DNA of 64,000 bases from an uncultured Eubacteriales bacterium (GCA_910584745.1 CAJUDG010000002.1:248001-312000); one strand, 5' to 3'; numbered from the stretch's first letter, positions 48,987 to 58,165 are shown. Translations and numbers: made by a program. The notes: generated by a model not told the origin, from the letters alone.

Positions 48987-50036
48987 TTATTCCTCCAGTC
49001 TGCCGCCGTTGGCCTCTATGAGGCCGTTGATGTACGCCGTGCCCAGGGCCCGGTCGTATAGGCCGTAGCCGGGCTTGCCGCCCTCGTTCCAGATATCCCT
49101 GCCGTGGTCGGGCCGGAACCAGCCGTCAAAGCCTGTCTCTATGAGGGCCTTGACTATGGCGTTCATGTCAAGTGAACCGGCCTCAGAGCGGTGGCCGCAC
49201 TCCTCGAAGCTGCCATCCTCTAATATTTTCACGTTACGAAGGTGCATGAAGCCGATGCGGCCCATGGCGGAATACTTGCGGGTCAGGGCCGGGATGTCGT
49301 TCTCCTTGGAGCAGCCCAGGGAGCCGGTGCAAAGGCACAGGCTGTTCGATGGGCTGTCCACTATGGAGAGGTAGCGGTCCAGGTTCTCCTCGCAGGTTAT
49401 GACCCTCGGCAGGCCGAAGATGGGGTATGGCGGGTCGTCGGGGTGCAGAGCCATGATAACGCCGCAGGCCTCGGCCACGGGTATCACCCGCTTTAGGAAG
49501 TAGGCGATGTTCTCCCAAAGCCCGTCCTCGCCCAGCTCGCCGTAGGCCTTTATAAGCTCCCGCACCTCGTTCTGGGTGTAGCTGGAGTCCCAGCCGGGCA
49601 GGTGGATATCCTCCTTAAGGGGGTCCAGGTCCCGGAGCTGGTCCCAGTACATCACAAGGCTCTTGGAGCCGTCGGGGGCCATTTTATCAAGCTGGGTGCG
49701 GGTCCAGTCGAACACCGGCATGAAGTTGTAGGTGACGCACTTCACGCCTATCCGGGCGCAGCGGCGGATATTCTCGCAGTAGTTCTCAATATGCCGGTCA
49801 CGCTGGGGGCCGCCCAGCTTTATGTCCTCGGTGACGGGTATGGACTCCACTATGTCGAAAACCAAACCGTTATCCTGGCAGAGCGCTGCCATGCGCTCCA
49901 GCTTCTCCAGGGGCCAGACCTCTCCGGGGGGCACGTCGTACACGGCGGAGACTATGGAGCGCATACCGGGTATCTGGCGGATATTCTCCAAAGTCACCGG
50001 GTCGCTCTCGCCGTACCAGCGGAAACTGCTTTTCAT
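48987..50036 (-). CDS. uxuA: Mannonate dehydratase
   Basis: 349 residues. FRWYGESDPVTLENIRQIPG start, CVTYNFMPVFDWTRT, MALHPDDPPYPIFGLPR and FMHLRNVK; all typical of UxuA. It dehydrates D-mannonate to 2-keto-3-deoxygluconate. The ATG overlaps the stop of the GH2 gene (ATGA). KDG kinase and aldolase are not in the window. Confidence 0.96.
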   Translation of the reverse strand: MKSSFRWYGESDPVTLENIRQIPGMRSIVSAVYDVPPGEVWPLEKLERMAALCQDNGLVFDIVESIPVTEDIKLGGPQRDRHIENYCENIRRCARIGVKCVTYNFMPVFDWTRTQLDKMAPDGSKSLVMYWDQLRDLDPLKEDIHLPGWDSSYTQNEVRELIKAYGELGEDGLWENIAYFLKRVIPVAEACGVIMALHPDDPPYPIFGLPRVITCEENLDRYLSIVDSPSNSLCLCTGSLGCSKENDIPALTRKYSAMGRIGFMHLRNVKILEDGSFEECGHRSEAGSLDMNAIVKALIETGFDGWFRPDHGRDIWNEGGKPGYGLYDRALGTAYINGLIEANGGRLEE

Positions 50037-52075
50037 TGGTCCTCACTCCCTTCGGGCTTGCCGCCCATTGCTGTCAGGTCGGGCATCTTAAACCAGTTGG
50101 GCGCGCCCTTGCGGGGGTCCTCGTCTGGCTCGGGCACGGTGTAGACCTCTGGCTCCCGGTCCACCTTTTCAAGGACTATGGCGTCCCTTACTGTACCGGC
50201 TGAGACCGCGACGGTGTTCATGCCGTCCTTTAGGGCCACCTCAAAGACGAATACCTTACAGGCGCTCTGCTCGGCATATAAACTGCCGTTAAGGTAGAGG
50301 GACACTGTGGGCTGATTGGAGTATACTCGTATCTCCGTGGTCTCCCCGGCCCGCTGGGCATAGCGCCGCCCGCAGATATGGACCATGGGCTTATCCGTCC
50401 AGTAGGCCTGATAGATGTAGAAGCTGTCCTTGCGCAGCTTGCGGTCCATGGTCACAAGGCCCTTATTGTTGCGCCCCTTTACGCCGCCCTCGTTCCTGAA
50501 GGAGCAGCCGAAGTCAAACATGTTCCACACATGTGACGACCACATCCAGGGCCGCTCAGAGAGGACCTTCGCCAGGTGCTCGTGGTACAGCGCCTGGTAA
50601 TCCTCGCTATAGTCCCGGCAGGCGGGCTCAGGGCCGTGGTAGGTTATGATCCCCTCGCAGCCGTACTCTGAGAGCCCCAGACAGCGGTGGGGGTACCTTT
50701 TGTGGTAGTCGTCCAGCCAGGGGCCGTTGTCCTCCATTTTGCCGCCGTACCAGCCGAAGTAGAGGTTATAGCTCTCCACATCCGCGATATCGTGGATAGG
50801 CGCTTCCCCGGGGGTCATGCTCACGTGGGCGATGGTGGTAAGGCGGGTGTTGTCAAGCTGGTGGGCAAGGGCGTTGAGCTCCCTGTGATTTTCCACCAGC
50901 TGCTCTGAAATGCCTCCGATGAGTATCTCGTTGGAGAGACCCCAGAAGCAGATAGAGGGGTGGTTGAAGTTCTGCACGATGAGCTCGGTAAGCTGTGACT
51001 TGCAGTTTTCGTGGGCCTCGGGGCTGGGGTCGAAGACGCTTATAAAGGGTATCTCCGCCCAGACCACAAAGCCCAGCTCGTCGCAGGCGTCGTAGAAATC
51101 CTGGGAGTGCTGATAGTGGGCAAGGCGTATGGTGTTGGCCCCCATCTCCTTGATTATCTTAGCGTCCTCCCAGTGCTCCTCTTTTGTCAGCGCGTTGCCC
51201 TTATAAAGCCGGTCCTGGTGGCGGCAAACGCCCCTAAGGGGCAGGGGTTTGCCGTTTAAGATGAAGCCCTTTTGGGGGTCCACGGAGAAGCAGCGCACGC
51301 CGGAGCGCACCGTGACCTCGTCCACCACCTCGTTGCGCCGGACTATCCGGGCGGTGACGGTGTATAGGTATGGGTCGTCCGGGCTCCAGAGATGCGCGCA
51401 GGGGACGGAAAGCTTCACGTCCGGGCTCTCGGAGGGACGGACGGCCCCGGCGGCCTCGCTGCCATCCTTGTCGTATATGCTGTAACTTACGGTGTATTCG
51501 GGGCCGGGGGCGGTGATGAAGCTGCGCAGCTCGAACTCGCCGCTGCCGTCCGGCTGGGGTATGGCCGACACGTCGAAGCCCTCTCCCCCGGCAAAGTCCA
51601 TGTCGAAGCGGGTGGCGGGGACGGACACGATATCCACGCCCCGATAGAGCCCGCCGTAGAAGGTGAAGTCCGCGGCCTGGGGGTAGATGCCCGTGCGCTC
51701 CTTATTTGAGCAGAGTATGCACAGAAGGTTCGGGCCCTCCTCCTTGCAGAGCTCCGTCACGTCGGCCCGGAACAGGGAGTAGCCGCCCTTATGCTCACAT
51801 GCCTTTTTTCCGTTGACCCAGACTTCCGCTTCCTGCCCGGCGGCGTGGACCTGCACGTAGACCCGGCCCCCGGGAAGGGGCTGCTTTGGGGTATCGAACT
51901 CCCTTACATACCAGTAGCTACCCCTGTCATAGCCACCGCTGCCGTCGTGCCCGTCCACGGCGTTCCAGGTATGGGGCAGGTCCACCGTCTGCCAGCCTTC
52001 GGGCAGGCTCTGGGGCATTGGCACTTCTTCTTGCAGGAAGCGCCAGCCCTTGTTGATATTTATGACCTTGCGCAT
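50033..52075 (-). CDS. GH2 glycoside hydrolase, probable beta-glucuronidase
   Basis: 680 residues. GH2 order: jelly-roll (GWRFLQEEVP, LPHTWNAVDG), immunoglobulin-like domain, TIM barrel with PLRGVCRHQD, acid/base GLSNEILIGG and nucleophile LSEYGCEGI, then a C-terminal domain. RNNKGLVTMDRK contains the Asn-x-Lys seen in beta-glucuronidases, though some beta-galactosidases share it. First gene of the uxuA-uxaC operon, hence probably releases glucuronic acid from host or drug glucuronides or plant uronides. No signal peptide; intracellular. The ATG at 52075 has AAAGGAGG upstream. Confidence 0.85.
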   Translation of the reverse strand: MRKVININKGWRFLQEEVPMPQSLPEGWQTVDLPHTWNAVDGHDGSGGYDRGSYWYVREFDTPKQPLPGGRVYVQVHAAGQEAEVWVNGKKACEHKGGYSLFRADVTELCKEEGPNLLCILCSNKERTGIYPQAADFTFYGGLYRGVDIVSVPATRFDMDFAGGEGFDVSAIPQPDGSGEFELRSFITAPGPEYTVSYSIYDKDGSEAAGAVRPSESPDVKLSVPCAHLWSPDDPYLYTVTARIVRRNEVVDEVTVRSGVRCFSVDPQKGFILNGKPLPLRGVCRHQDRLYKGNALTKEEHWEDAKIIKEMGANTIRLAHYQHSQDFYDACDELGFVVWAEIPFISVFDPSPEAHENCKSQLTELIVQNFNHPSICFWGLSNEILIGGISEQLVENHRELNALAHQLDNTRLTTIAHVSMTPGEAPIHDIADVESYNLYFGWYGGKMEDNGPWLDDYHKRYPHRCLGLSEYGCEGIITYHGPEPACRDYSEDYQALYHEHLAKVLSERPWMWSSHVWNMFDFGCSFRNEGGVKGRNNKGLVTMDRKLRKDSFYIYQAYWTDKPMVHICGRRYAQRAGETTEIRVYSNQPTVSLYLNGSLYAEQSACKVFVFEVALKDGMNTVAVSAGTVRDAIVLEKVDREPEVYTVPEPDEDPRKGAPNWFKMPDLTAMGGKPEGSEDQ

Positions 52076-52112
52076 AGTTTCCTCCTTTTTACCGCATTTG
52101 GCTTTTGTAGGT

Positions 52113-52141
52113 ATTATACAATAAAACTTTGGGGATGGCAA
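52113..52141 (-). promoter_or_regulatory. Promoter of the glucuronide operon
   Basis: TTGCCA (52141-52136), 17-bp spacer, TATAAT (52118-52113). No clear operator is seen. Confidence 0.6.
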
Positions 52142-52160
52142 GGAATTATTTGAGATAAAG

Positions 52161-52190
52161 CAAAAGGACCCCGGCAAAAGCCAGGGATCC
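52161..52190 (-). terminator. Terminator of the rpsF-ssb-rpsR operon
   Basis: GGATCCCTGGC / GCCGGGGTCC stem, TTTT loop, followed by TTTTGC on the minus strand. Confidence 0.7.
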
Positions 52191-52204
52191 CTCTCGGTTC
52201 AAAA

Positions 52205-52453
52205 TCAGTCGCTGGTATAGGGCAGCAGCGCCAAATGCCTTGCGCGCTTGATGGCCACGGTCAGCTCCCTCTGGTGGCGGGCACAGGTGCCGGTCACGCG
52301 GCGGGGGAGGATCTTGCCGCGCTCGGAAATGAAGCGGCGCAGCTTGGCCACGTCCTTATAATCGATGAACTCCGCCCGGTCCACGCAGAAGGTGCATACC
52401 TTCTTGCGGCCCTTGCGTCCGCGGCGGATATCCCTTTCGGGTCTCTCTGGCAT
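52205..52453 (-). CDS. rpsR: 30S ribosomal protein S18
   Basis: 82 residues. FIDYKDVAKLRRFISERGKI and GTCARHQRELTVAIKRARHL are the S18 core. It keeps the cysteines (CTFC, TGTC), so it is the zinc-binding form. AAGGAGG precedes the ATG. Last gene of the usual rpsF-ssb-rpsR operon; S18 pairs with S6 in the ribosome. Confidence 0.98.
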   Translation of the reverse strand: MPERPERDIRRGRKGRKKVCTFCVDRAEFIDYKDVAKLRRFISERGKILPRRVTGTCARHQRELTVAIKRARHLALLPYTSD

Positions 52454-52500
52454 AGGATAAACCTCCTTCTCTAGAAATATGGAGCGCCCAACTAGATTCC

Positions 52501-52977
52501 TTAGAAGGGCAGGTCCTCGTCTACGAACAGATCTTCAAACTTGTCGCTGTCCCCGCTGGAGAACGCCGGGGCCGGCTCCTTGGGGGCGGGTTCCGCCGGG
52601 GGAGCGAAGCTGCCCCCATAGCTGCCGCCATAGGAATCGTCGCCGCCGGATTCCCGCTTAGAGCCGCAGAAGTTCACGTTGTCGGCCACGATCTCCACGG
52701 CCGTGCGCTTATTGCCCTGCTTGTCCTCATAGCTGCGGGTCTGTATCCTGCCGTTGACAGCGATCATCTGGCCCTTCTGGAAATACTTGCAGACGAACTC
52801 CGCGGTGCCCCTCCAGGCCACCACGTCGATAAAGTCCGTCTGGCGCTCGCCCCCGTCCCGGGAGCTGTAGGAGCGGTCCACGGCCACGCGGAAGCTGGTC
52901 ACCGACACCCCCGAGGGGGTGGTCCTCAGCTCCGGCGCCGCCACCAGCCTGCCCATTATCACGGCTATATTCAGCAT
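52501..52977 (-). CDS. ssb: Single-stranded DNA-binding protein
   Basis: 158 residues. OB-fold (MLNIAVIMGRLVAAPELR, TPSGVSVTSFRVAVDR), a Gly/Ser/Pro linker and the acidic tip DLFVDEDLPF that binds repair and replication partners. Placed between rpsF and rpsR as usual. Confidence 0.98.
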   Translation of the reverse strand: MLNIAVIMGRLVAAPELRTTPSGVSVTSFRVAVDRSYSSRDGGERQTDFIDVVAWRGTAEFVCKYFQKGQMIAVNGRIQTRSYEDKQGNKRTAVEIVADNVNFCGSKRESGGDDSYGGSYGGSFAPPAEPAPKEPAPAFSSGDSDKFEDLFVDEDLPF

Positions 52978-53017
52978 ACTGCGCCGACTCCTTCCAAAGT
53001 AAATTTCCCGATAAAGC

Positions 53018-53413
53018 TTACTCCGCGGTCTCCTCTACCGCCTCTGCGGCGATAGCCTCCACGTCGATGCCGGCCTCCTCCGCCTTAGGAGCCCTCTGCT
53101 GGGGCTTCACAAGGTGGCGGGGGTCGCGCTTGACGATGAGGGTGCGCATGATGCCGTCGGTGATCTGATAGCGGCGGTCAAGCTCTGCGGTAAACTCCGG
53201 GCCGCTCTCAAAGCTTATAAGCGTGTAGTAGCCCTCGGTCTGCTTCTCGATGGGATAGGCGAAGCGGCGCTTGCCCCAGTCGTCCACGTTCTGCACGGTG
53301 CCGTGCTCAGCGATAAGGTTCTTGAACCTCTCCACCAGGGCGGCGCTGCCCTCCTCGCCCAGCTTCGCGGACGTGACGATGACGGTCTCGTAGAGATTTT
53401 TGCCTTCTGCCAT
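53018..53413 (-). CDS. rpsF: 30S ribosomal protein S6
   Basis: 131 residues. YETVIVTSAKLGEEG, VDDWGKRRFAYPIEKQTEGY and the C-terminal extension IAAEAVEETAE. AAAGGAGG precedes the ATG. The approximately 90-nt leader (between 53414 and 53500) holds a GCCCGGGGCC hairpin next to the ribosome site; in many bacteria the S6:S18 complex binds a CCG-containing leader hairpin to repress this operon, which may be the case here. Confidence 0.98.
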   Translation of the reverse strand: MAEGKNLYETVIVTSAKLGEEGSAALVERFKNLIAEHGTVQNVDDWGKRRFAYPIEKQTEGYYTLISFESGPEFTAELDRRYQITDGIMRTLIVKRDPRHLVKPQQRAPKAEEAGIDVEAIAAEAVEETAE

Positions 53414-53507
53414 TTGTATTGCACCTCCTTTTGGCCTTATGGCCCCGGGCCTTCATAAATTTGCCCGGAGCAAGGAAGTTTGAAACCTTGTCTCAAACAA
53501 CCTATAT

Positions 53508-53535
53508 ATTATAGCATAAATCGGTGGATTGTCAA
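53508..53535 (-). promoter_or_regulatory. rpsF operon promoter
   Basis: TTGACA (53535-53530), 16-bp spacer, TATAAT (53513-53508). Confidence 0.8.
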
Positions 53536-53589
53536 GGGGGCGGGGGAGCTTATTCCGCCAGGTTTTTACTGAAATCATGTCATAAATAC

Positions 53590-53712
53590 TGGAAAATTGC
53601 AGAACAGTCTGATATAATGGCATTGCTTACCCCCTACACCCTGTAAGTCTGGGGTAAGCGCGCCAAAAGTAGGACCGGGGAAGTCGACTCTTCCCCGGTC
53701 CGCTTTTCGATA
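53590..53712 (+). ncRNA. Structured small RNA candidate with its promoter
   Basis: TGGAAA (53590-53595), 17-bp spacer, TATAAT (53613-53618). The predicted RNA (about 53625-53712) consists of two perfect hairpins: GCTTACCCC / GGGGTAAGC (9 bp, 17-nt loop) and GGACCGGGGAA / TTCCCCGGTCC (11 bp, 8-nt loop) followed by GCTTTT, a terminator form. No ORF with a ribosome site is present. No known RNA family is recognised. An opposing promoter lies at 53745-53773, so the RNA may instead (or also) be made from the other strand. Confidence 0.45.
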
Positions 53713-53744
53713 AGCGCAATACGGCCCTTGTTGTGACCGAGCTT

Positions 53745-53773
53745 ATTATACTACTTTGGCCCGAAAAATGCAA
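53745..53773 (-). promoter_or_regulatory. Leftward promoter facing the small RNA candidate
   Basis: TTGCAT (53773-53768), 17-bp spacer, TATAAT (53750-53745). It would transcribe the complement of both hairpins. Confidence 0.65.
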
Positions 53774-53863
53774 CTGTTTTTTGCCGCGCGCAAAAGCAAT
53801 TTATTATTCCGCAAACACCCCTATCTTTTTCCACAAAACCATGGTAAAATAGATAAAGCCCCT

Positions 53864-54226
53864 CTACTCCCCCAGTATCTCCCGCTGCTTATACTTGGGC
53901 AGCCCCTTAAGCACCAGCTCATATGAGCGGTCAAGCATAGTCTTCAGCACCTCGTCGGGCACAGCGCCGTCGGGGTTTATGGAGTTCCAGTGCTGCTTAT
54001 TGGAGTAGTAGCCGGGGATGACGTCCTCGTACTGTGCCCTATAGCTCTCGCCCTCCATGGGCTCCAGCTTCAGATTGATATAGTAGGGCTTATCGTTTTC
54101 GTCCAGGCATATGGCCGCGAACATCTTGCCGCCCACATGATAGCGCTGCCAGTTCCAGCTCTCCTGAAGGTCCTTTGTGGCCCCGGGCTTTGCCATCAGA
54201 TACTCGTCTATCCATTCATACCGCAT
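53864..54226 (-). CDS. MmcQ/YjbR family protein
   Basis: 120 residues. MRYEWIDEYLMAKPGATKDL, WQRYHVGGKMFA, YINLKLEP, IPGYYSNKQHWNSI (the YjbR WxxV/I region) and LDRSYELVLKGLPK. A small, mostly uncharacterised CyaY-like fold; DNA-binding has been proposed for it. GGGAGTG precedes the ATG at 54226. A promoter TTGACA (54283-54278)-N18-TATAAT (54259-54254) lies upstream. Confidence 0.9.
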   Translation of the reverse strand: MRYEWIDEYLMAKPGATKDLQESWNWQRYHVGGKMFAAICLDENDKPYYINLKLEPMEGESYRAQYEDVIPGYYSNKQHWNSINPDGAVPDEVLKTMLDRSYELVLKGLPKYKQREILGE

Positions 54227-54337
54227 ACTTTTGCACTCCCTTGTTTTTGTAAGATTATAACAGAAGGCATAGGGCGCTGTCAAGGCGTATGCGGTAACAT
54301 AACCAAATATCAAAAAGCATGAAGGAAGGTAATCAGA

Positions 54338-57139
54338 ATGAAACTGTCCCATCTGCGCACAAATCACGTCAGCACCCCCCTGGGCCTCAACATGACCCGC
54401 CCTGTGTTCACCTGGACGGCATACGACACCCCGGACAAGAAACAGGCCGCCGCACAGATAACCGTCCACCTTGACGGAGAGACGGTATTCGACAGCGGCA
54501 GGCGGGAGGATATCTCCTCCCTGGGGTATGAGGCCCCCATCGAGCTGCTGCCCAGAAAGAGGTACAACTGGACCGCCACCGTCTGGGGCGACGGCGGGGA
54601 CACTGCCAGCGCCAGCTCCTGGTTCGAGACTGCCAAGCAGGACGAGCCCTGGCAGGCTAAATGGATAGCCGCGGACTTTGCCGATAAGGAGCGCCAGCCT
54701 CTATTGTTCAAGGACTTCTCCATCAGCGGGGAGATCGCGGGCGCCCGGGCCTATGTCTGCGGCCTTGGCATATACGAGCTCTGGGTCAACGGCCAGAAGG
54801 CCGGGGACGAGTACCTGCTGCCGGGCTACCACTGCTACGACTTTAATCTGGAGTACCAGACCTTCGATCTGACCGGCCTGCTTCGGCCTGGGGAGAACAG
54901 GATTGGCCTGGCTTTGGGGCCGGGGTGGTACAAGGGGGATATGATTTTCGACCGCTACCACGACCTGTACGGCGACACCATGCACGCCATCTGCGAGGTG
55001 CACATCAGCCTTCAAGAGGGCACCGCCCGGGACACCAAGGAGATGGTCGTATATTCCGGAGACAGCTGGCGGGCCTACCCGTCCCCGGTGACATTCAGCA
55101 ATATCTATGACGGCGAGCACTTCGACGCGAACCTAAGGGTGCCCGGCTGGAGCGAGCCCGGATGCGGGGCTGAGAGTTCCGGCGTGGTCGTGTATGACGA
55201 GAAGACGCCCTTAGTGGCCCGGCGGGGCCCGAAGATAGTGAAGAAGCGGGAGTTCGCGCCCATAGAGGTGATACATACCGAGAGGGGCGAGACCGTTTTG
55301 GACTTCGGCCAGAACATGACCGGCTGGGTGGAGTTCAACGCGGATGTGCCAGAGGGCGCGGTGATAAAGCTCAGCTATAGCGAGGTCATGCAGAACGGTT
55401 GCTTCTATAGGGACAACCTGCGCACGGCCAAGGCCGAGTATATCTATACCTCCGACGGCGAGAAGCGGCGGGTGCGGCCGCACTTTACCTTCTACGGCTT
55501 CCGCTATGTGAAGGTGGAGGGCCTGGAGAAGGTCTGTCCCGGGGACTTTACCGCCTGCCATATCCGCTCGGACATAGACCCCATCGGCAGCATCGAGACG
55601 GACAACGTGCGGGTGAACCAGCTGTTCCACAACGCCATGTGGGGCCAGTTCGACAACTTTTTAGATCTGCCCACCGACTGCCCCCAGCGGGACGAGCGCC
55701 TGGGCTGGACCGGGGACGCGGCCATAATCAGCGCCGCCGCCTGCAAGAACATCTATATGCCCGCCTTCTTCCACCACTTTATCGAGAATGTGGGGCTCGA
55801 GGAGGAGTATCACGGCGGGGCCGTGCCCTTCTATGTGCCCGCGCCCAAAAAGGCCAAACCCGGCACCACCGGCATAGACGTGGACCCCGGCGACTTCATG
55901 TCCATCCCCGAGGGGGATATGGCCGCCTTTGACGCCGCCATAGACAAGTACCCGGAGCTGAGGGCCGCCGTCAACGCCCTGCCCGAGGGGGAGCGGAACG
56001 ACTTTGTGGTAAAGGTGATAACCGAGAACTTCAGCTTTGAGCACGGCAACAGGAAGGGCGCGGCCATATGGAGCGACGTGGCCACCATGATGCCCTGGGC
56101 GGTGTACGAGAACTACGGCGATCTGAACCTCCTGCGGGCCGAGTACCCGGTGATGAAGACCTGGGTGGAGCGCATGAGGCAGGACGACATAGCGGACGGC
56201 GGCAGGGGCCTTTGGCTCCGGGGACGGCAGCTTGGGGACTGGCTGGCCCTTGACAAGCCCGACCCCAACGACGCGGAAAACCCCTTTGGTGCCACGGACC
56301 TGCAGTATACCGCCAGCTGCTTCTACTTCTACTCCACAGAGCTCACCATGAAGGCCGCCAGGGCCCTGGGCTATACTGAGGACGCGGAGGACTACGCGGC
56401 GCTGTCCGAGAAGATAAGGGGCGCGGTCATAAGCGAGTATTTCAATGAGGACGGCAGCTTCAAGATAGAGGGCACCCAGACCGCATGTGTGCTGAGCCTG
56501 TTCTTCGGGATATACCCCGAGGGCAGGAAGGACGCGGTGCTGGACCAGCTAAAGTCGAGGCTTGAGGCCAGGAACTGGCACCTGGACACCGGCTTCTGCG
56601 GCACGCCCTTCCTGTGCAGGGTGCTGTCGGACAACGGGGCAAATGATATCGCCTATACCCTGTTCCTAAACGACGATTTCCCAAGCTGGCTGTATGAAGT
56701 GAAGCTGGGGGCCACAACGGTCTGGGAGCGCTGGAACTCCCTGCTGCCCGACGGCAGTATAAGCGGCACGGGCATGAACAGCCTGAACCACTACGCCTAC
56801 GGCTCCATAGCCGACTGGATGTACAGGAACATGGCGGGCCTCTGCCCCAGCGAGGAGGAGCCCGGGTATAAGCGGGCCACCATCTGTCCCATGCCTGACC
56901 CGCGCATAAGGAGCGTCAAGATGGAGATGGACACCGCCTCCGGGCTCTATAAGGTGTGCTGGCGGTATGACGGGGACAGGCTCCGCTATCAGATAGAGGT
57001 GCCCTTCGACTGCACGGCGGATATCATGCTGCCCTGCGGGCGCGTGGAGAAGGTGGGAGCCGGGAGCTATGCTTTCGACGACACGTTTAAGGGCTTTGGG
57101 ACCCCCATCGGGTACATAAGCGTAAAAGGGATAAACTGA
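54338..57139 (+). CDS. GH78 alpha-L-rhamnosidase
   Basis: 933 residues. N-terminal beta-sandwich domains (RTNHVSTPLGL; WQAKWIAADF; AYVCGLGIYELWVNGQKAG), then an (alpha/alpha)6 barrel with LPTDCPQRDERLGWTGDA (catalytic Asp/Glu region) and FPSWLYEVKLGATTVWERWN. No signal peptide, so rhamnosides are imported first. An insertion of roughly 60 residues (about 500-572; rich in Asp/Glu, with SIPEGDMAAFDAA) lies between VPFYVP and AAIWSDVATMMPW, where I expect only a short loop. AAGGAAGG precedes the ATG. Monocistronic or loosely linked to the SPFH gene. Confidence 0.93.
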   Translation: MKLSHLRTNHVSTPLGLNMTRPVFTWTAYDTPDKKQAAAQITVHLDGETVFDSGRREDISSLGYEAPIELLPRKRYNWTATVWGDGGDTASASSWFETAKQDEPWQAKWIAADFADKERQPLLFKDFSISGEIAGARAYVCGLGIYELWVNGQKAGDEYLLPGYHCYDFNLEYQTFDLTGLLRPGENRIGLALGPGWYKGDMIFDRYHDLYGDTMHAICEVHISLQEGTARDTKEMVVYSGDSWRAYPSPVTFSNIYDGEHFDANLRVPGWSEPGCGAESSGVVVYDEKTPLVARRGPKIVKKREFAPIEVIHTERGETVLDFGQNMTGWVEFNADVPEGAVIKLSYSEVMQNGCFYRDNLRTAKAEYIYTSDGEKRRVRPHFTFYGFRYVKVEGLEKVCPGDFTACHIRSDIDPIGSIETDNVRVNQLFHNAMWGQFDNFLDLPTDCPQRDERLGWTGDAAIISAAACKNIYMPAFFHHFIENVGLEEEYHGGAVPFYVPAPKKAKPGTTGIDVDPGDFMSIPEGDMAAFDAAIDKYPELRAAVNALPEGERNDFVVKVITENFSFEHGNRKGAAIWSDVATMMPWAVYENYGDLNLLRAEYPVMKTWVERMRQDDIADGGRGLWLRGRQLGDWLALDKPDPNDAENPFGATDLQYTASCFYFYSTELTMKAARALGYTEDAEDYAALSEKIRGAVISEYFNEDGSFKIEGTQTACVLSLFFGIYPEGRKDAVLDQLKSRLEARNWHLDTGFCGTPFLCRVLSDNGANDIAYTLFLNDDFPSWLYEVKLGATTVWERWNSLLPDGSISGTGMNSLNHYAYGSIADWMYRNMAGLCPSEEEPGYKRATICPMPDPRIRSVKMEMDTASGLYKVCWRYDGDRLRYQIEVPFDCTADIMLPCGRVEKVGAGSYAFDDTFKGFGTPIGYISVKGIN

Positions 57140-57167
57140 CAGTTACAAAACAGGAGGAGTTCTTGTA

Positions 57168-58106
57168 ATGAAATTCTTTATGGGAAAGCAGGAAAAGACA
57201 TACAATCGCTCCGGCGAGGAGTACGTGATGACCGAATACCGCCCCAGGCTCGGCAGGATAATCGCGTGCTGCGCGGCCCTGCTTATCGTCCTCGGGGTTG
57301 GGCTCTCAAGCTTCACGGTGGTGGGGGCCGGCCATACCGGCGTGGTGTCCACCTTCGGGCAGGTCAGCGAGAACGTATTGCAGGAGGGATTCCACTTCAA
57401 GGCCCCCTGGCAGAAGGTGACGAAGATGGACAACCGCATTGTGAAGCTTGAGGTGTCCACCGAGGCCTTCAGCTCCGACCTGCAGACGGTCAGCGTCAAT
57501 CTTGCGGTCAACTACCGGGTGGACACCACCAAGTCCTACTCGATAGTAAAGAACGTGGGCACCAACTATGAGGACGTGCTCATGACCCCGGCGGTCAACG
57601 AGGTCATGAAGTCCATTATGGCAAGCTATACCGCCGAGCAGAGCATAACCAACCGCAACGTGATATCGGCGGCCCTGCTTGAGGAGCTGAACGAGAAGCT
57701 CTCAGACAGCGGCATCTATGTCTCCGACATCAACATCATCGACTTCGACTTCAGCGACGTATACGTCGCCGCCATCGAGGCCAAGCAGGTGGCCGAGCAG
57801 GAGAAGCTCCGGGCGAAGATAGAACAGGAGCAGCTGACCATGGAGAAGGAGTCTGAGGCCGCCCGCCGGGTCATAGACGCTCAGGCTGCCGCCGAGGTGG
57901 CGAAGATAGAGGCCGAAGCCGCCGCTTACGCCGGCGAGAAGGAGGCCGCGGCCAACGAGAAGATCGCCGAGTCCCTGACCCAGCCGCTTATCGACTACTA
58001 CAAGGTCCAGCAGTGGGACGGCAAGCTGCCCACGGTCACGGGCGCGGACACCATCATCAAGCTTGAGAGTGAGGGCGAGACGGCGTCAAAAGCCGGGGAA
58101 GAATAG
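57168..58106 (+). CDS. SPFH/prohibitin-family membrane protein
   Basis: 312 residues. N-terminal TM helix (about 27-48), SPFH domain (VVGAGHTGVVSTFGQV, EGFHFKAPWQKV, VNYRVD) and a long Ala/Glu-rich coiled coil (about 205-280, KQVAEQEKLRAKIEQEQL). Prohibitin-like proteins form ring scaffolds at membranes and often regulate proteases. AGGAGG lies 10 bases before the ATG. Followed by a strong terminator. Confidence 0.92.
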   Translation: MKFFMGKQEKTYNRSGEEYVMTEYRPRLGRIIACCAALLIVLGVGLSSFTVVGAGHTGVVSTFGQVSENVLQEGFHFKAPWQKVTKMDNRIVKLEVSTEAFSSDLQTVSVNLAVNYRVDTTKSYSIVKNVGTNYEDVLMTPAVNEVMKSIMASYTAEQSITNRNVISAALLEELNEKLSDSGIYVSDINIIDFDFSDVYVAAIEAKQVAEQEKLRAKIEQEQLTMEKESEAARRVIDAQAAAEVAKIEAEAAAYAGEKEAAANEKIAESLTQPLIDYYKVQQWDGKLPTVTGADTIIKLESEGETASKAGEE

Positions 58107-58131
58107 AGGATACACGTCATACCAGGGCCGA

Positions 58132-58165
58132 GAGAGCCGGGGAAAATCCCCGGCTCTCTTTTTTA
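58132..58165 (+). terminator. Terminator of the SPFH gene
   Basis: GAGAGCCGGGG-aaaat-CCCCGGCTCTC followed by seven T. Confidence 0.9.

Noticed and set aside
53414..53863. 6S RNA or tmRNA
   Set aside because: The region has two short perfect hairpins, not the long bulged rod of 6S RNA, and no tRNA-like ends or tag ORF.
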